A DNA stretch of 64,000 bases from Christiangramia salexigens (GCF_001889005.1 NZ_CP018153.1:1522501-1586500), one strand, 5' to 3'. Positions 10,207 through 19,904 are shown, counted from the stretch's first letter. Program-made: numbers and translations. The notes: generated from the letters alone by a model not told the origin.

Positions 10207-12393
10207 TTATCTGGTGAACAGAAGTTCTCTGTATTTAGCCAATGGCCAAAGCTCATCATCTACCAGTAATTCAAGCTTGTCACAGTGATATCTTATCTCA
10301 TCAAAATAAGGTTTTACATCATCACAATATGCAAATGCTTTCTTCTCTACATCCTCAAGTTTATTTGCAACTTTACGGGCTTCGATCATAGCATTTACCT
10401 TAGAGTTGATATTTGCAATATGATTTGAGATACTTTCTATGATCTCAAGTTGTTCTTTTGCATGTTTTGTATAGCCATCACCATAGATCTCTTTAAGACC
10501 TCTAACATTCTTAATTAAAATGTTCTGATATCTTATAGCTGTTGGGATTATATGATTTCTTGCGATATCTCCAAGGATACGACCTTCGATCTGGATTCTC
10601 ATCGCATATTCTTCCAGCTCGATCTCGTGTCTTGCCTCGATCTCCACATCATTCATTACCTTAAGATCTCCAAATAGCTTTTTGGTCTTATCTGATACCT
10701 GTGCTTTTAAAGCTTGTGGAGTAGTTCTATTGTTACTAAGTCCACGTTTTTTAGCCTCTTTTTCCCAGGCTTCTCCATAACCATCACCTTCAAATCTGAT
10801 CTTCTTGGATTTCTTGATGTAATCTCTAAGTACATTAAAGATCGCATCGTCCTTCTTCATCTTCTTATCCTTGATAAGCTTATCTACCTCAACTTTAAAT
10901 TCCTGAAGTTGCTTAGCCACGATACTGTTCAATACGGTCATTGGCATTGCACAGTTTTGAAGTGAACCTACAGCACGGAATTCGAATTTATTTCCTGTAA
11001 AGGCAAATGAAGACGTACGGTTTCTGTCGGTATTATCCAGAAGGATCTCCGGGATCTTACCTACTACATTCAATTTTAGATCGGTCTTTTCCTGAGGAGA
11101 AAGTTTTCCATCGGTTACTTTTTCAAGCTCGTCAAGAACTTTTGTTAACTGCGACCCGATGAATACTGAAATAATTGCCGGAGGCGCTTCATTTGCACCT
11201 AAACGGTGATCATTAGACGCACTTGCAATTGCAGCTCTTAATAATTCCTCATTGTCATAAACCGCTTTAATGGTATTAACGAAGAACGTAAGGAATTGAA
11301 GGTTCTTCATTGGCGTAGAACCAGGAGACAATAGGTTTGTTCCGGTATCGGTCGCTAAAGACCAGTTGTTATGCTTACCACTACCGTTAATTCCGGCAAA
11401 TGGTTTTTCGTGCATTAATACAGAAAGACGGTGTCTCTCCCCAACTTTTTTCATCACATCCATGATCAATGAATTGTGATCTACCGCAAGGTTAGCTTCT
11501 TCAAATATCGGCGCAAGCTCGAATTGATTTGGCGCTACCTCATTGTGTCTTGTCTTAACCGGAATTCCCAGTTTCATACATTCAATTTCCAGATCCATCA
11601 TAAAAGCGATGGCTCTTGAAGGAATTGAACCGAAATAATGATCATCCAATTGCTGACCCTTAGCCGGCGAATGACCAAGAAGGGTTCTACCGGTTAAAGT
11701 AATATCTGGTCTTGATGCTACTAAAGCTGAATCTATAAGGAAATATTCCTGCTCCCATCCAAGGGTGGCATTAACTTTAGTTACGTTTTTATCGAAATAT
11801 TTTGCTACAGAGGTCGCAGCATTATCTACGGCCTGTAAGGCTCTTAACAATGGAGTTTTATTATCCAGCGCCTCTCCTGTATATGAAACGAAGATCGTAG
11901 GGATACAAAGTGTAGTTCCCCAGATAAATGCCGGAGATGTTGGATCCCATGCAGTATAACCTCTTGCTTCGAATGTATTTCTAATTCCTCCGTTTGGAAA
12001 ACTTGAGGCATCCGGTTCCTGCTGAACCAATGATTCACCACCAAATTTCTCTATTGCAAGTCCTTCGCTTAATGGTTCAAAAAATGAATCGTGCTTTTCT
12101 GCAGTTGCCCCTGTTAATGGCTGAAACCAGTGAGTATAATGAGTCACTCCCTTGGTAATAGCCCATTCCTTCATTCCTGTAGAAATATGGTCGGCAACAT
12201 TACGGTCTATTTTCTTCCCGCTTTTCATCGCCTCCATTACATTTTTGTAGGCTTCTTTGGTAAGAAACTGTCGCATAACAGTTTCATTAAAAACGTTGCT
12301 GGAAAAAATCTCAGATCGCCTTTTCGGCTCTTCAATTTTAACCGCACTTCTGTTTAAAGTTTCTTTTAAAGCTTGAAATCGTAAGGTTGACAT
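10207..12393 (-). CDS. glnN: Glutamine synthetase type III
   Basis: This enzyme makes glutamine from glutamate, ammonia and ATP. The 728-residue length and sequence are those of the large GSIII class, not GSI (about 470) or GSII (about 360). It has the GSIII N-terminal segment (FTKEAYKNVMEAM-like, THYTHWFQPLTGATAEKHDSF), the metal-binding GWEQEYFLID, HNEVAPNQFELAPIFEE, and the NGSGKHNNWSLATDTG loop. It is transcribed alone, with a promoter-like element upstream and a strong terminator downstream. It is likely the main ammonia-assimilating enzyme here; no other glutamine synthetase is seen in the window. Confidence 0.96.
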   Translation of the reverse strand: MSTLRFQALKETLNRSAVKIEEPKRRSEIFSSNVFNETVMRQFLTKEAYKNVMEAMKSGKKIDRNVADHISTGMKEWAITKGVTHYTHWFQPLTGATAEKHDSFFEPLSEGLAIEKFGGESLVQQEPDASSFPNGGIRNTFEARGYTAWDPTSPAFIWGTTLCIPTIFVSYTGEALDNKTPLLRALQAVDNAATSVAKYFDKNVTKVNATLGWEQEYFLIDSALVASRPDITLTGRTLLGHSPAKGQQLDDHYFGSIPSRAIAFMMDLEIECMKLGIPVKTRHNEVAPNQFELAPIFEEANLAVDHNSLIMDVMKKVGERHRLSVLMHEKPFAGINGSGKHNNWSLATDTGTNLLSPGSTPMKNLQFLTFFVNTIKAVYDNEELLRAAIASASNDHRLGANEAPPAIISVFIGSQLTKVLDELEKVTDGKLSPQEKTDLKLNVVGKIPEILLDNTDRNRTSSFAFTGNKFEFRAVGSLQNCAMPMTVLNSIVAKQLQEFKVEVDKLIKDKKMKKDDAIFNVLRDYIKKSKKIRFEGDGYGEAWEKEAKKRGLSNNRTTPQALKAQVSDKTKKLFGDLKVMNDVEIEARHEIELEEYAMRIQIEGRILGDIARNHIIPTAIRYQNILIKNVRGLKEIYGDGYTKHAKEQLEIIESISNHIANINSKVNAMIEARKVANKLEDVEKKAFAYCDDVKPYFDEIRYHCDKLELLVDDELWPLAKYRELLFTR

Positions 12394-12427
12394 ATGTGTT
12401 GTTTGTTGATTTTTAAAATTATAGGGA

Positions 12428-12461
12428 CAAAAGTATGTATTTTTACAATACCCCCTCTCAA
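12428..12461 (-). promoter_or_regulatory. Promoter of glnN
   Basis: On the minus strand the -7 box is TACTTTTG (12428-12435) and a TTG lies at 12459-12461, 23 bases upstream, the upper end of the flavobacterial spacing range. A short inverted repeat (CCTCT/AGAGG, 12453-12469) overlaps the -33 region. It could be a binding site or the weak 3' hairpin of another transcript. Confidence 0.5.
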
Positions 12462-12518
12462 AAAAGAGGTCAGATTAAGAAAAAATAACATATTTTAAAT
12501 TTTACCCCCTAAATTTTA

Positions 12519-13466
12519 TTAATTTATAAATGCAAGAGCAACAAAAACAGAATACGCCAAAAAGAGTATAAACCCCTTCAAACGACCAATTTCCAGTTTC
12601 TTAGGAAGAAATGCGAGCGGAGTAAGGAAAAAAGCAATTCCTAACATCCAGAAAATATCGTTTGTTAAAATTTTAGGAGACTGCATCACTATAGGTTGAA
12701 TAATTGCAGTAATACCAAGTACGGATGCAATATTAAAAATGTTGGATCCTATTAAATTACCAAGGGAAAGGGCTTTCTCCTTTTTAACGGCAGCAATCAC
12801 AGAAGCTGCCAGTTCCGGAACGCTAGTTCCAACTGCGATCATCGTTACCGAAATCACACGTTCACTCACTCCCAATTGAGTAGCAAGATCTACAGCACCT
12901 TTCACCAGTAGCTCAGAACCTCCCCATAATGCCAGAATCCCGATTAAAAGCCATACGATCATTTTGAAGTTAGAAACCGAACTAAGCTTCTCGTCTACTT
13001 CTTCAATAACTATGTCGTCCTTTTTTCTTGACCTTTTTATAAGGAAGAATAAATAAACCGCTAATCCGGCGAGCAATGCAAACCCCTCTATTCGGGTTAA
13101 TTTTCCATTGCTGGAAAGGAAAAAGTACAGAACTATTGAAAATATCATCATTACAGGCCAGTTGATCCTGTAGAAATCCCGATCTATCATCAACGGACTG
13201 ATCATGGCCGTAATACCCAGAACCAGACCTAGATTCGCGATATTGGAACCTATAATATTACCCAGGGAAATATCAGAAAACCCACTAATGGCTGCCTGCA
13301 GACTTACTAAAAGTTCAGGCGCAGAAGTCGCAAAAGAAACAACTGTTAAACCTATCACCATTCGGGAGATATTGAGCTTAAAGGACAAGGCCACAGAAGA
13401 CCTTACTAAAAACTCACCTCCAACTACCAGCAATACAAATCCTATTAGTAAGTAAACAACGCTCAT
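12519..13466 (-). CDS. CaCA-family calcium/sodium antiporter (YrbG-like)
   Basis: A 315-residue inner-membrane exchanger with about ten membrane segments and the two internal alpha-repeats of the CaCA superfamily. The first is FATSAPELLVSLQAA followed by SLGNIIGSNIANLGLVLG (about residues 45-85). The second is VGTSVPELAASVIAA followed by SLGNLIGSNIFNIASVLG (about 205-250). The acidic residues in the two APEL/VPEL motifs bind the cation. A hydrophilic loop around residues 145-165 joins the halves. It should extrude Ca2+ in exchange for Na+ or H+; the coupling ion is not deducible. It is monocistronic. Confidence 0.92.
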   Translation of the reverse strand: MSVVYLLIGFVLLVVGGEFLVRSSVALSFKLNISRMVIGLTVVSFATSAPELLVSLQAAISGFSDISLGNIIGSNIANLGLVLGITAMISPLMIDRDFYRINWPVMMIFSIVLYFFLSSNGKLTRIEGFALLAGLAVYLFFLIKRSRKKDDIVIEEVDEKLSSVSNFKMIVWLLIGILALWGGSELLVKGAVDLATQLGVSERVISVTMIAVGTSVPELAASVIAAVKKEKALSLGNLIGSNIFNIASVLGITAIIQPIVMQSPKILTNDIFWMLGIAFFLTPLAFLPKKLEIGRLKGFILFLAYSVFVALAFIN

Positions 13467-13588
13467 CTTTCAATTTTTGGCGAAGATATAAGATTTGCAA
13501 GAAATAAAATACCTGTGAAGCCTGAAGTCTGTTCCCAAAAAAGGGATAACGATCAACCTATAATGCAACCTGTCCTCTGGACGGGAAG

Positions 13589-13618
13589 TTGCAGAAAATC
13601 AATAATTAGGTATATTTG
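13589..13618 (+). promoter_or_regulatory. Promoter of the 50-residue gene
   Basis: TTG at 13589-13591 and TATATTTG at 13611-13618 are separated by exactly 19 bases, a textbook flavobacterial promoter. Initiation would be near 13624, about 12 bases before the ATG at 13636. Confidence 0.7.
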
Positions 13619-13635
13619 ACTGAAACCTATTCGAA

Positions 13636-13788
13636 ATGAAAAAGAAGTTATTCAGACAACTTGCTAAATTGAATAAAAAACTCCTGCCCAGTTATTCCAA
13701 GCAAAGACTCGATCTTCAGAAAGCCAGCAAATTCCAAATGCTGATCATCGGCTGGAGATTATGGGTCACTAAGAATGCGCTCGACTAG
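13636..13788 (+). CDS. Small basic conserved protein (50 residues)
   Basis: An ATG-started frame encodes 50 residues: KKKLFRQLAKLNKKLLPSYS, then a polar stretch, then FQMLIIGWRLWVTKNALD. It is rich in Lys/Arg in the first half and ends in a short hydrophobic segment. I recall similar ORFs of this size in other Flavobacteriia, some mislabelled as SsrA-binding protein. Function is unknown. A consensus promoter 18 bases upstream supports that it is real. Its stop codon TAG lies in the palindrome CTAG at 13785-13788, which also supplies the stop of the converging apt gene. Confidence 0.7.
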   Translation: MKKKLFRQLAKLNKKLLPSYSKQRLDLQKASKFQMLIIGWRLWVTKNALD

Positions 13789-14306
13789 GAATACTTAATT
13801 AGGGAACTCACATCGTAATTCTCAAGCTTCCTCTTTCCTTCAAGAAATTCAAGTTCCACCAGGAAATTACAGTGAACAATTTTACCCCCGCCTCTTTCGA
13901 TCAATTTACAGGTTGCAGCGGCGGTCCCTCCTGTGGCCAGAACATCATCATGAAGTAACACATTTTCCCCTTTATTTATGGCATCCTCATGAATTTCCAG
14001 AGTATCGGTTCCATACTCAAGATCATAATCTTCAGAATGGGTATGATGTGGTAATTTACCAGGTTTCCTTACAGGGATAAATCCTGCATTCAGTTTTTCA
14101 GCTAGTAAAGTAGCAAAGAAAAAACCACGGGATTCTATCCCCACAACTTTATGGATCTTCACATCCGGTAAATTTTCAATAAAACGATCTACCGCCGTTT
14201 TCATAGCCTCAGGATCCAGAAGCAATGGTGTGATATCTTTATAAGTAATTCCTTTTTTCGGAAAATCGGGGATATCCCTAATCAACGATTTCAAATTTGT
14301 TTCCAT
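13785..14306 (-). CDS. apt: Adenine phosphoribosyltransferase
   Basis: Apt salvages adenine to AMP using PRPP. The 173-residue protein has the family N-terminus (IRDIPDFPKKGITYKDITPLL), GIESRGFFFATLLAEKL with the base-binding residues, and the PRPP loop VLLHDDVLATGGTAAA around residue 120. Length is normal. It follows the DUF2461 gene with a one-base gap, so the two are co-transcribed. Its last four bases overlap the small plus-strand gene. Confidence 0.96.
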   Translation of the reverse strand: METNLKSLIRDIPDFPKKGITYKDITPLLLDPEAMKTAVDRFIENLPDVKIHKVVGIESRGFFFATLLAEKLNAGFIPVRKPGKLPHHTHSEDYDLEYGTDTLEIHEDAINKGENVLLHDDVLATGGTAAATCKLIERGGGKIVHCNFLVELEFLEGKRKLENYDVSSLIKYS

Positions 14307-14307
14307 A

Positions 14308-14961
14308 TTATACGCTTACTGCTTTATTGAGATATTTTCTAAAGGCCAGCATTTCTCTATAAAGTTCCAAAACTTTATCCTGAAAATCATCTTTCAGGAT
14401 CTCCTTTTGGGTTAGATCATGCTGCACCGCAAAAGTTTTATTTCTAAGAAGATCTATATGCTCGTGATCTGAGGAATAGCCTTTAGGTGCTTTTTTTAGT
14501 TTTTCATCCTCGATAAGCTGAGAAAAAGTCTTTTTAAATGAACTCTTACTCATGATCTTTTTAAGCTCCTCCCCATTATAATCTATTGCAGCTCTAATAC
14601 TATCCAGCAAGTCTTTTTTTGGTCTGTAGAAACCTCCTGCCACAAAACTTTCATTTATACCTATATGTATATAAAAATCACCTTTCCCTTTTTCCTTATC
14701 CAGACCTGCTCCAAAATGATCTTTGTAAACCGGTTTATTAGGATGAAATAGCAGATTATTATTTATGCGGTTTATCGCCTGCTTTCCTGTGGTTGGTGAA
14801 TAATCGGGATCTATTTCGGCAAGTCTTATATCTAATTGATCAAGCCAATCGATATAAAAATCCCGAACCTCATGATATTGCTTTCGATGGGCATTCATCC
14901 AGTCCTTATTATTGTTCCGGTTAAGCTCACGAAGAAATTCGAACAATTTATAAAAGCTCAT
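14308..14961 (-). CDS. DUF2461 (TIGR02453) family protein
   Basis: A 217-residue cytosolic protein with the DUF2461 pattern: FLRELNRNNNKDWMNAHRKQY at residues 9-29, INRINNNLLFHPNKPVYKDHFGAG near 65-90, DFYIHIGINESFVAGGFYRP near 97-117, and LRNKTFAVQHDL near 170. The biochemical role of the family is unknown. It is the first gene of a two-gene unit with apt. Confidence 0.88.
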   Translation of the reverse strand: MSFYKLFEFLRELNRNNNKDWMNAHRKQYHEVRDFYIDWLDQLDIRLAEIDPDYSPTTGKQAINRINNNLLFHPNKPVYKDHFGAGLDKEKGKGDFYIHIGINESFVAGGFYRPKKDLLDSIRAAIDYNGEELKKIMSKSSFKKTFSQLIEDEKLKKAPKGYSSDHEHIDLLRNKTFAVQHDLTQKEILKDDFQDKVLELYREMLAFRKYLNKAVSV

Positions 14962-15108
14962 TTTTTAAAATTAAAGGTATTAAACTATCGTAATTTTATT
15001 GCATTTACAACCACAAGTTAGGAATATCGCAAGGTTTTACCCTATTCACAGAATAATACTAAACATTAATTTTCAAAGAATTAAGCCAAAATATTTCTTC
15101 ATAAAACC

Positions 15109-15138
15109 TTGTTAAAAATACTGGAAAGCCTACTTTTG
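15109..15138 (+). promoter_or_regulatory. Promoter of the Oar-like receptor gene
   Basis: TTG (15109-15111) and TACTTTTG (15131-15138) are separated by 19 bases, matching the Bacteroidota consensus. Initiation near 15145 would leave a leader of about 35 bases. Confidence 0.7.
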
Positions 15139-15178
15139 CAAAAATTTTTAAAGTTTTATAACTCTACACACAAACAAC

Positions 15179-18100
15179 ATGAAAAAACTACTTCTATTTT
15201 TATCAGTAGCATTTCTTATTTCAGGTGTATCTCAGGCGCAGGTAACAACAGCCGAGATCACAGGGGAGGTTTTCTATGAAGAAGGAACTCCGCTACCCGG
15301 TGCAAACATCACCGCGGTTCACACCCCAACCGGAACCAAATATGGTGCGGTAACAAATTTTGATGGAGCTTTCAACCTCCTGAACTTAAGAGTAGGTGGA
15401 CCTTACAAGATCACTGTGAGCTATGTAGGTTTCAAGACATCAGTTCTGGATGGAATTGAACTTAACCTTGGACAAACTTACAATGTTGACATCGAAATGG
15501 TTTCAGATGCAACCCAACTTGACGCGGTAACTATTACTGCTAAAAGAAACCAGATCATTAACAGTGACAGAACTGGGGCTGAAACCAATGTAGGGAGAAA
15601 AGAATTAAAAACTCTTCCTACTATTTCACGTTCGGCTGCAGATTTCTACCGTTTAGAACCTACTGCTTCAAGCAACGGATCTTTTGGAGGAAGAAACGAT
15701 CAATTCAACAACTTTAGTCTGGATGGATCTATTTTCAACAACCCATTCGGTCTGGATGCTGCAACTCCAGGTGGGCAAACAAACGCTCAGCCAATATCTC
15801 TGGATGCAATAGACCAGATCCAGGTTTCTACTGCTCCTTACGATGTAACACAAGCAGGATTTACCGGAGCTTCTGTAAACGCTGTAACTAAAAGTGGTAC
15901 AAATAACGTAGAAGGAACGGTTTACGGTTTTTACAGAAATGAAGACATGACCGGAGACAAGGTAGCAGGAAACGATATTATCGTTCCAGACCTAAAACAA
16001 GCTCAGTATGGATTTAGTATTGGAGCACCGATCATTAAAGATAAATTATTCGTATTCGCAAACTTTGAACGTGACGACAGAGAAGATCTTGGATCTAACT
16101 TTATCGCGAACAGACCGGGTCTAACCGGAGCAAACGTTTCAAGAGTTTCTGCAGAAGATCTTGATTATGTATCCAACCAGTTATCTTCTCTAGGATACGA
16201 AACAGGACCTTACGAAGGTTATACTCATATTACTGAATCTACTAAAGGTATTCTTAAACTGGACTGGAACATCAACCAGAACCATAGAATGGCCTTTATC
16301 TACAACTTTATGGATGCATCGAGAGATCTTCCTGCAAACCCTGAAGCAATTGGTAGAAGAGGTCCAGACCTTACTACACTTCAATTTAGAAATTCAGGAT
16401 ATACAATCAACAACAAGATCGACTCCTGGTTAGTTGAACTTAACTCTAATTTTGGAAATAATATTTCCAACAAATTCCAGGCTGGATATACATTCTTTGA
16501 TGACAGTCGTGATCCATTTTCTGCTCCGGCTCCGGCCATCAGCATTCAGCAAAATGGAGTTCGTTATATAGTTGCTGGTCACGAACCATTCTCTATCAAT
16601 AACAGACTTGAACAACACGTATACCAGATCACCAACAACCTTAATCTTGTTGCTGGAAATCACACCTTCACATTTGGAGGTAGTTTTGAAAGATTTGATT
16701 TTGACAACTCTTTCAACTTAGGTGCATATACTTACTTTAACCAGAATGGTGGTGTAGGTGTATTCGCTCCGGATTTTGCCAGTGTTAGAACAAATCCAAA
16801 CAATCCGGGAACAAGCTTTCAGGAAGCTGTTGAGAACGGACTTATTGGAGAGGCACTGAATAATGCTCAGGACGTTTTTGAAAATAGAAACGCAAATGAT
16901 AGCTGGGCCCTTGCCGAAACGAACGTAGGACAGTTAGCTTTCTATGCACAGGATAGATGGAAGATCAATAAAGATTTCACTTTCACTTATGGTCTTCGTG
17001 TAGACAAGCCATTATACTTTGATACTCAGGACAAGATCCGTGAGAATATAGACAGACTAGCTGGTGGAACTTTCCCTGATGGAGATTACCAGCCAGGAAT
17101 TACTTATTATGATGAGAATGGAAATGATGTTAAGCTAAACAGTCTTGATCTTCCTTCTAAAAAACTATTATGGTCTCCAAGATTAGGTTTCAACTGGGAT
17201 GTAATGGGAGATAATAGATTACAGTTACGTGGAGGAACAGGTATCTTTACAGGTAGACTTCCTTTTGTATGGATAGGTAACCAGGTTGCTAACCCGGCTT
17301 TCTATTTCTACCAGACTACTGCTCCAGATTTCCAATTCCCACAGGTTTGGAGAAACAGTTTAGGTGCAGATTACAGATTTGAAAATGGAATTGTTGCAAC
17401 TACAGATCTTATCTACACAAGAGACATCAACGCTCAGATGGTAAGAAACTACGGTTTATCTACTCCTTCAGGAAGACTTAATGGTGTGGATAACCGTCCG
17501 GTTTATCTGAACAGTGACCGTGCTGTGAATGAATTTGGAGGTGTAACCAATGCTTATGTATTTACAAATACAGATGTTGGACATTCTTTCAACTGGTCAT
17601 TGAAACTGGCTAAGAACTTTGAAAGAGATTTCTACGCAAGTATTGCTTACAACTACTTAAAAGCTGAAGATGCAAGTTCTCTGGACGCTGAAATCTCCAG
17701 TGATGCTTATGACAGAAACCCTGCTTTAGGAAATGTAAATGCAGCGGTTAGCACGGCTTCAAGATATGGAGACAAGCACAGAATCGTTGGACAGCTGAAC
17801 AAGCAGTTCACTTACGGAAATAATGACCAGTGGAGCACTTCTATCGGGGCATTCTACGAATATGCTCAGGGAGGAAGATTCTCTTACACATATTCAGGTG
17901 ATATAAACAATGACGGATCTGTATTGAACGATCTGATTTATATCCCAACTCAATCTGAATTACAACAGTATACCTTCAGCGGAGATGCAGCAGAACAGGA
18001 AGCTCAAAGACAAGCTTTCGAAGCATTTATCCAGCAAGATGATTACCTGAATGAAAACAGAGGTGATTATGCTGAAAAATACGGTATCCTTAGCCCATGG

Positions 18101-18391
18101 AGAGGTCGCTGGGATGTTAAGATCCTTCAGGACTACAACTTCAAAGTTGGTGATGGTGAGAAGACCAATACTATACAGTTTAGTTTAGATATCCTTAATT
18201 TCGGAAACCTTCTGAACTCTGACTGGGGTGTAATTGAGATCCCGGTTAATGACCAGCCAGTTGGTGTAAGTGTTGGAGATGACAATACTCCTGTTTACAC
18301 ATTTGGTACAGATCAAAACAGAACATTTGCCTATGACTTCAGTCTTGAATCAAGATGGCAGGCACAGGTAGGATTGCGTTATATTTTCTAA
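15179..18391 (+). CDS. Oar-like TonB-dependent outer-membrane receptor
   Basis: A 1070-residue outer-membrane protein. Residues 1-20 are a signal peptide ending SQAQ. Residues about 26-110 form a carboxypeptidase-regulatory-like beta-sandwich (TAEITGEVFYEEGTPLPGAN ... VSYVGF). A plug follows around 125-235 (SLDGSIFNNPFG, DAIDQIQVSTAPYDVTQAGF), and the rest is a beta-barrel ending in the aromatic terminus GLRYIF. The extended N-terminal domain plus GASVNAVTKSGTNNVEGTVY is characteristic of Oar-type receptors, not SusC. No SusD-like lipoprotein follows, so it is not a typical polysaccharide locus. The cargo is unknown; one characterised Oar exports a signalling protein. The gene has its own promoter and terminator. 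Confidence 0.92.
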   Translation: MKKLLLFLSVAFLISGVSQAQVTTAEITGEVFYEEGTPLPGANITAVHTPTGTKYGAVTNFDGAFNLLNLRVGGPYKITVSYVGFKTSVLDGIELNLGQTYNVDIEMVSDATQLDAVTITAKRNQIINSDRTGAETNVGRKELKTLPTISRSAADFYRLEPTASSNGSFGGRNDQFNNFSLDGSIFNNPFGLDAATPGGQTNAQPISLDAIDQIQVSTAPYDVTQAGFTGASVNAVTKSGTNNVEGTVYGFYRNEDMTGDKVAGNDIIVPDLKQAQYGFSIGAPIIKDKLFVFANFERDDREDLGSNFIANRPGLTGANVSRVSAEDLDYVSNQLSSLGYETGPYEGYTHITESTKGILKLDWNINQNHRMAFIYNFMDASRDLPANPEAIGRRGPDLTTLQFRNSGYTINNKIDSWLVELNSNFGNNISNKFQAGYTFFDDSRDPFSAPAPAISIQQNGVRYIVAGHEPFSINNRLEQHVYQITNNLNLVAGNHTFTFGGSFERFDFDNSFNLGAYTYFNQNGGVGVFAPDFASVRTNPNNPGTSFQEAVENGLIGEALNNAQDVFENRNANDSWALAETNVGQLAFYAQDRWKINKDFTFTYGLRVDKPLYFDTQDKIRENIDRLAGGTFPDGDYQPGITYYDENGNDVKLNSLDLPSKKLLWSPRLGFNWDVMGDNRLQLRGGTGIFTGRLPFVWIGNQVANPAFYFYQTTAPDFQFPQVWRNSLGADYRFENGIVATTDLIYTRDINAQMVRNYGLSTPSGRLNGVDNRPVYLNSDRAVNEFGGVTNAYVFTNTDVGHSFNWSLKLAKNFERDFYASIAYNYLKAEDASSLDAEISSDAYDRNPALGNVNAAVSTASRYGDKHRIVGQLNKQFTYGNNDQWSTSIGAFYEYAQGGRFSYTYSGDINNDGSVLNDLIYIPTQSELQQYTFSGDAAEQEAQRQAFEAFIQQDDYLNENRGDYAEKYGILSPWRGRWDVKILQDYNFKVGDGEKTNTIQFSLDILNFGNLLNSDWGVIEIPVNDQPVGVSVGDDNTPVYTFGTDQNRTFAYDFSLESRWQAQVGLRYIF

Positions 18392-18414
18392 GCAACCCCA
18401 AACCTGATTAATAC

Positions 18415-18445
18415 AAAAACAGCCTCTAAAAGAGGCTGTTTTTTT
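18415..18445 (+). terminator. Rho-independent terminator of the Oar-like receptor gene
   Basis: The stem pairs CAGCCTCT with AGAGGCTG, extended by A/T pairs, and is followed by a run of seven T. It lies 24 bases after the stop codon. Confidence 0.88.
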
Positions 18446-18463
18446 GCGCTTTTCAGAAAGAAA

Positions 18464-19111
18464 TCAGCTCATAGATTCAGCCTTTTCTTCCAGTTTACTT
18501 ACCTGAGTGGGATATGGTTTTTCCTTTAAGGTTTTGGCAAGGTGAACCATGTTATGAGCCATTAGCAACATCATATTATTGGTGAATTCATGCTTATCAG
18601 CATTCGCCTCTATATAACTCGGACCAGGACCCGCTTCCCCAACATAATAGCAAAAAGCGTTTACAGGGATCGTAAAGCCTTGCTCAGACAGATCGAATGC
18701 AATACTTGAAATAGCCTTTTTAGCTCCGTCCTCATTTCCATCTACCATTACTCCGGCTACCTTATTATAGGTAGGAAACTGTCCATTCTCATCATTTGCC
18801 TCTTCCATGATACCATCCATTCTCTCGTTGATAAGTTTAGCTACAGCACTACGATCACCACGCCAAATTGGTGTTGCAATAATGAGCATATCCGCTGCTT
18901 TGATCTTTTTCAAAATTTCAGGCCATTCGTCTCCTTCTCCCTCATCTGAACTATTCCCGAATTTCACATCATAGTCTACCACCCTTAATTTTTCGGTCTC
19001 CACGTCAAGTTCTTTAAACACTTTAGCTGCATTATCAATGAAAGCATCTGTATTAGAAGTTTCAGGCGACTTTTTTAAAGTACAGTTCAGAAATAAAGCT
19101 TTTAGTTTCAT
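18464..19111 (-). CDS. Flavodoxin-family NAD(P)H-dependent oxidoreductase
   Basis: A 215-residue flavodoxin-fold protein. The N-terminal beta strand and phosphate-binding loop are LKALFLNCTLKKSPETSNT, where the loop anchors FMN. IIATPIWRGDRSAVAKLINERMDG near residue 75-100 is the second flavin-contacting segment of the NADPH-dependent FMN reductase/WrbA-like group. It probably reduces small electron acceptors, but the substrate is unknown. It is monocistronic and convergent with the receptor gene. Confidence 0.8.
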   Translation of the reverse strand: MKLKALFLNCTLKKSPETSNTDAFIDNAAKVFKELDVETEKLRVVDYDVKFGNSSDEGEGDEWPEILKKIKAADMLIIATPIWRGDRSAVAKLINERMDGIMEEANDENGQFPTYNKVAGVMVDGNEDGAKKAISSIAFDLSEQGFTIPVNAFCYYVGEAGPGPSYIEANADKHEFTNNMMLLMAHNMVHLAKTLKEKPYPTQVSKLEEKAESMS

Positions 19112-19338
19112 ATATGAATTTTTAACTGGTTAATAACTCTTACAACTTAAAGAAAAAACACTTCGAATGCAGTTAAGGGCGGGTTAAACAGACTTAATAA
19201 TAAGTTATAAACCAGAATAAAGCATTTATTTTAGTCACTAATTTTCAATATGTTACAATACTTTATTAAGCAAAACCGTTAATAATTACTGAATATATGT
19301 CGTAAATTGAAATAGATTTAACCACTAACTCCAGGATT

Positions 19339-19680
19339 ATGAAATATGAAAAGCTTGGCGAATTTATTTATATGCCAAAACATATTGGAAAACCGCTACA
19401 GGGTCGGGATAACGTGAAATTCAATTATTACTTGTCCAGTCAGGTGAATGGTAAAAAAATTGACCTGGATATTACCACTAAATTATTCCATGAAGATGAG
19501 ATCTATATTAGAAAAGCCTGTTTTCGGGTAAGTATTGGCGAAATTGAAGCCTGTGTTAAAGACAACCTTATTGATCACATGCGAAGTCTGGGAATGGATG
19601 AGGAGAATATCCCGAAAAGCTTAAACTGCAGAGATATCATTAGCCATACTGAGAATTACTGGGCTAAAAATGCTTATTGA
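19339..19680 (+). CDS. Hypothetical protein (113 residues)
   Basis: I do not recognise this protein. It is soluble, mixed alpha/beta, with charged residues throughout and no signal peptide. It contains VNGKKIDLDITTKLFHEDEIYIRKACFRV-like beta strands in the middle and a helical end (NLIDHMRSLGMDEENIPKSL ... HTENYWAKNAY). It stands alone, with 227 bases of AT-rich spacer upstream that show no clear promoter. The 224 bases between its stop and the tRNA hold only the terminator described next. Confidence 0.6.
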   Translation: MKYEKLGEFIYMPKHIGKPLQGRDNVKFNYYLSSQVNGKKIDLDITTKLFHEDEIYIRKACFRVSIGEIEACVKDNLIDHMRSLGMDEENIPKSLNCRDIISHTENYWAKNAY

Positions 19681-19865
19681 AGCCTTTTATACCTAACAAT
19701 AAAATTGTCCCGAAATCCTTTTGAGGACATACCGTTTTAAATAGCTCTAGCTTTATTTCCTATTTACTCTAATCGGAAAAATAGAAAGTCACCGCGCCTA
19801 AAAGGCTTGTATAGCTATAATACTTTTTAAATTTTTAGCAAGATCAAACCTGGCAGAAAATAAAA

Positions 19866-19892
19866 AAGTCCCCATATTAATATGGAGACTTT
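19866..19892. terminator. Terminator hairpin between tRNA-Arg and the hypothetical gene
   Basis: A long stem (AGTC-C-CCATATT with AATATGG-A-GACT, 19867-19890, one mismatch) has T runs on both strands outside it. It lies 12 bases past the 3' end of tRNA-Arg on the minus strand and most likely ends that transcript; it could work in both directions. Confidence 0.75.
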
Positions 19893-19904
19893 CTCTTTTT
19901 TTAG

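Noticed and set aside
12453..12469. Short hairpin upstream of glnN as a terminator
   Set aside because: The stem is only five base pairs with no good T run in the direction of the neighbouring gene; it is noted only as part of the promoter region.
15179..18391. SusC-type polysaccharide uptake locus
   Set aside because: There is no SusD partner, glycoside hydrolase or sensor nearby, and the receptor is Oar-like.
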